Origin: Deltaproteobacteria bacterium
GTDB lineage: Bacteria > Desulfobacterota > Desulfomonilia > UBA1062
NCBI GenBank assembly: GCA_029547185.1
Contig: JAKPPU010000067.1
Location: forward strand, 78,510-142,509
DNA length: 64,000 nt
Direction of reading: 5' to 3'
The notes under the pieces are model-generated. The model made no database searches and had not been told where the DNA came from. It was given only the letters and a program-made list of their open reading frames with translations. Below are positions 62,018-64,000 of the stretch, in pieces; the first letter of the stretch is position 1; each line of letters starts with the position of its first letter. The position numbers were made by a program, and so were the translations under genes.

Positions 62018-63874
62018 TCACCTATCAACCTTCTTTTTGAGCATCAACACTTTCTCACGATTATCCCGTGCAAGTTTGCAGAAGGGGTCTATTCTTATTG
62101 TCTCCGTGTACTGCTGTATAGCCTCATCATATCGGCCGAGGCATACGAGTACATTACCGAGATGACAGCGGGCATCGACATAATCGGGCTTGAGACTTAC
62201 GGCCTTCCGCAGTTGAACGAGAGCATCATCTGGCCTGTTGAGCCTCATAAAGGCATTCGCCATCTCATAATATGCCGAAACCTGACCGGCATCCAGAGCA
62301 ATCGCTCGCTTATAATTCTCTATCGCTCCACTATAGTCCTTGCGAAGGTACAGCGTATGCCCCAACTGTAAATAGACCTTCGCATCATAAGGGCTCATAT
62401 GAAGGGCTATCGAGTATTGCTTCATAGCTTCGTCGTATTTTCCAAGCCTTGCGTATGCATTCGCCAAGTTGCATCGGTAACCGGCATAATTCGGTACGAG
62501 GCGCACTGCCTCGGCATAAAGGTGTGCAGCATCCTCCAACTTAAGACGGTCTTCGTACTCCTTCCCAAGGTTGTTCAGCATGAGATAATTATTATCTGTA
62601 GCGTCAACTGCATGACTGAAAAGGATAAGGCTGTTTTTCCAATAACCTGTCTGGATCCAAGACAAAGTACCAAGGAAGAATAATATGATCAGAGCGATCG
62701 TCGCAGTGAATGATTTACTGAGATTGAACGTTCTCATGACATGAGGCGTCCCCCACGAAACCATTATGAATACACCGATCAGGGGTAAGTAGGCCCATCT
62801 TTCGGCATATGAAGGCCATAATCCTCCCTGTACGATACCGGAGGCCGGCAATAGCAGCACGAGATACCAAATCCAACCTGTTGAGAGAAAAGGATACTTC
62901 TTTATTTTGATGAGCGAAAGCAGTGTAATTCCCGCCAGGAGGAGCATTGCACCGGCTTTCTGCCAGAAAGGCTCATAGACAGGATATGGATGATGTATGG
63001 CAAGGTTGACCGGCACGAAAGTTTTCAGGAGATAGATGACGTATGCGATCAGTGAATGACTGATGCGCGCTCCGAGCGGTCTTGTTTCCAGCGGAATAAT
63101 ATCTTGGTAGAACGTCAATGAACTTAGGGTCATCCCTGTGGACAGGATCGAGAGAAAGATGAGCGGCATCTTCTCGGCAACGAGGAGGAGAACCGATTTT
63201 TTAAATCTTCTTTTCGACAACAGCGCTCCCCCCTCCTCGTTCCTCAAGTTTTGAAAGCGTTTGAGGGGCCAATAATCAAGCATGAGCAATAGGATGGGCA
63301 GAGTAACCACCATGGGTTTGGACATCAGGGCACACAAGAAAGTCAGCATCACGAGCATGTATCTCGAGAAGCCTGGTTTCCGAGTATAGTAGGTGTAGGC
63401 CAGCAGTGTTGTAAGGCAAAAAAAGAGGCTGAGGATATTCTTTCGTTCCGCTATCCATGCAACAGTATCGACATTCATGGGATGCAGGGCAAAAAGCGAA
63501 GCAACGAGGAGGCTTTGCCAGAAAGCTCGGGTCATCCACCACAGAACCGAAAAGAGCAGAAATGCATTCATGGAATGAAGAAGGATATTCATCAGATGAT
63601 GCATCCCCGGTTGCAGACCGAAAATTTCAATATCTGCCATATGTGACAGCCAGGTAATGGGATGATAGTAGCAACCCGTTTTCCTCGATGATTCCAGACT
63701 AAAAGACCAGAGGACATTCTTTAGTGTCAGTCCTGAATGAATAACTATATTATCAATAACATAAGCCCCGTCATCAAAATTGATAAAATCATAATGGACA
63801 GCACGACCATAGACTGCGAAAACGAATGTGAACAGTATAACCGCCGATAGGACGGTTTTATATGTATTAGTCAC
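62018..63874 (-). CDS. Polytopic membrane protein with C-terminal TPR repeats (TMTC / O-mannosyltransferase-like)
   Basis: FDDGAYVIDN..., LFALHPMNVDTVAWIAERKNILSLFFCL, tandem TPRs (YAEAVRLVPNYAGYRCNLANAYARLGKYDEAMKQYSIALHMSPYD...). Confidence 0.9.
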   Translation of the reverse strand: MTNTYKTVLSAVILFTFVFAVYGRAVHYDFINFDDGAYVIDNIVIHSGLTLKNVLWSFSLESSRKTGCYYHPITWLSHMADIEIFGLQPGMHHLMNILLHSMNAFLLFSVLWWMTRAFWQSLLVASLFALHPMNVDTVAWIAERKNILSLFFCLTTLLAYTYYTRKPGFSRYMLVMLTFLCALMSKPMVVTLPILLLMLDYWPLKRFQNLRNEEGGALLSKRRFKKSVLLLVAEKMPLIFLSILSTGMTLSSLTFYQDIIPLETRPLGARISHSLIAYVIYLLKTFVPVNLAIHHPYPVYEPFWQKAGAMLLLAGITLLSLIKIKKYPFLSTGWIWYLVLLLPASGIVQGGLWPSYAERWAYLPLIGVFIMVSWGTPHVMRTFNLSKSFTATIALIILFFLGTLSWIQTGYWKNSLILFSHAVDATDNNYLMLNNLGKEYEDRLKLEDAAHLYAEAVRLVPNYAGYRCNLANAYARLGKYDEAMKQYSIALHMSPYDAKVYLQLGHTLYLRKDYSGAIENYKRAIALDAGQVSAYYEMANAFMRLNRPDDALVQLRKAVSLKPDYVDARCHLGNVLVCLGRYDEAIQQYTETIRIDPFCKLARDNREKVLMLKKKVDR

Positions 63875-63879
63875 GACTT

Positions 63880-64000
63880 GATCGGACAGTAAGTGATTGC
63901 CAGTAAGTGGTAGTCATGGTTAACCTTTCTGAAGTTCTGCAAAAAACTGAAGAAAGGAGATTGAACCATGACTACCGATCAGAAGCTTATCAGAAACAAG
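63880..64000 (+). mobile_element. Left end of an IS481-like insertion sequence (approximate boundary, truncated by window)
   Basis: Transposase start ATG 63968 with N-terminus MTTDQKLIRNK, recalled from IS481-family transposases; GAAAGGAG RBS. Confidence 0.55.

Overview
The window is a 64 kb, gene-dense, mostly GC-rich bacterial chromosomal segment. Codon style and gene families suggest a deltaproteobacterial / Desulfobacterota-like organism; this is inference. I see no rRNA, tRNA or CRISPR array. Most genes are housekeeping or metabolic: FtsH, MsrAB, AsnB, UbiE/MenG-like methyltransferase, PhzF, penicillin acylase, gamma carbonic anhydrase, DUF1015, aminotransferase, membrane pyrophosphatase, molybdopterin oxidoreductase, endonuclease III, acyl-CoA dehydrogenase, OYE, SSB and UvrD/Rep helicase. 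The most notable items are: (1) a tightly packed minus-strand operon of a lysine-2,3-aminomutase-like KamA protein, two D-Ala-D-Ala-ligase-like ATP-grasp proteins and a GNAT acetyltransferase (32.6-36.4 kb), which looks like a beta-lysine conjugate or peptide pathway; (2) a ~168 bp imperfect direct repeat around a second, divergent KamA gene, where one copy is bounded by an 18-bp perfect inverted repeat and the other supplies the stop codon of a dehydrogenase; (3) a DUF1931 histone-fold protein; (4) a PA2779-like / C39-peptidase / TPR cassette; (5) a PII + tandem DUF1538 membrane module; (6) a TetR gene with a TAGAC-N5-GTCTA palindrome inside its predicted promoter; (7) a one-base frameshift in an Obg/TGS-type GTPase; (8) a sigma-54 activator remnant with an in-frame TGA. 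The right edge is more AT-rich and ends in the start of an IS481-like transposase.
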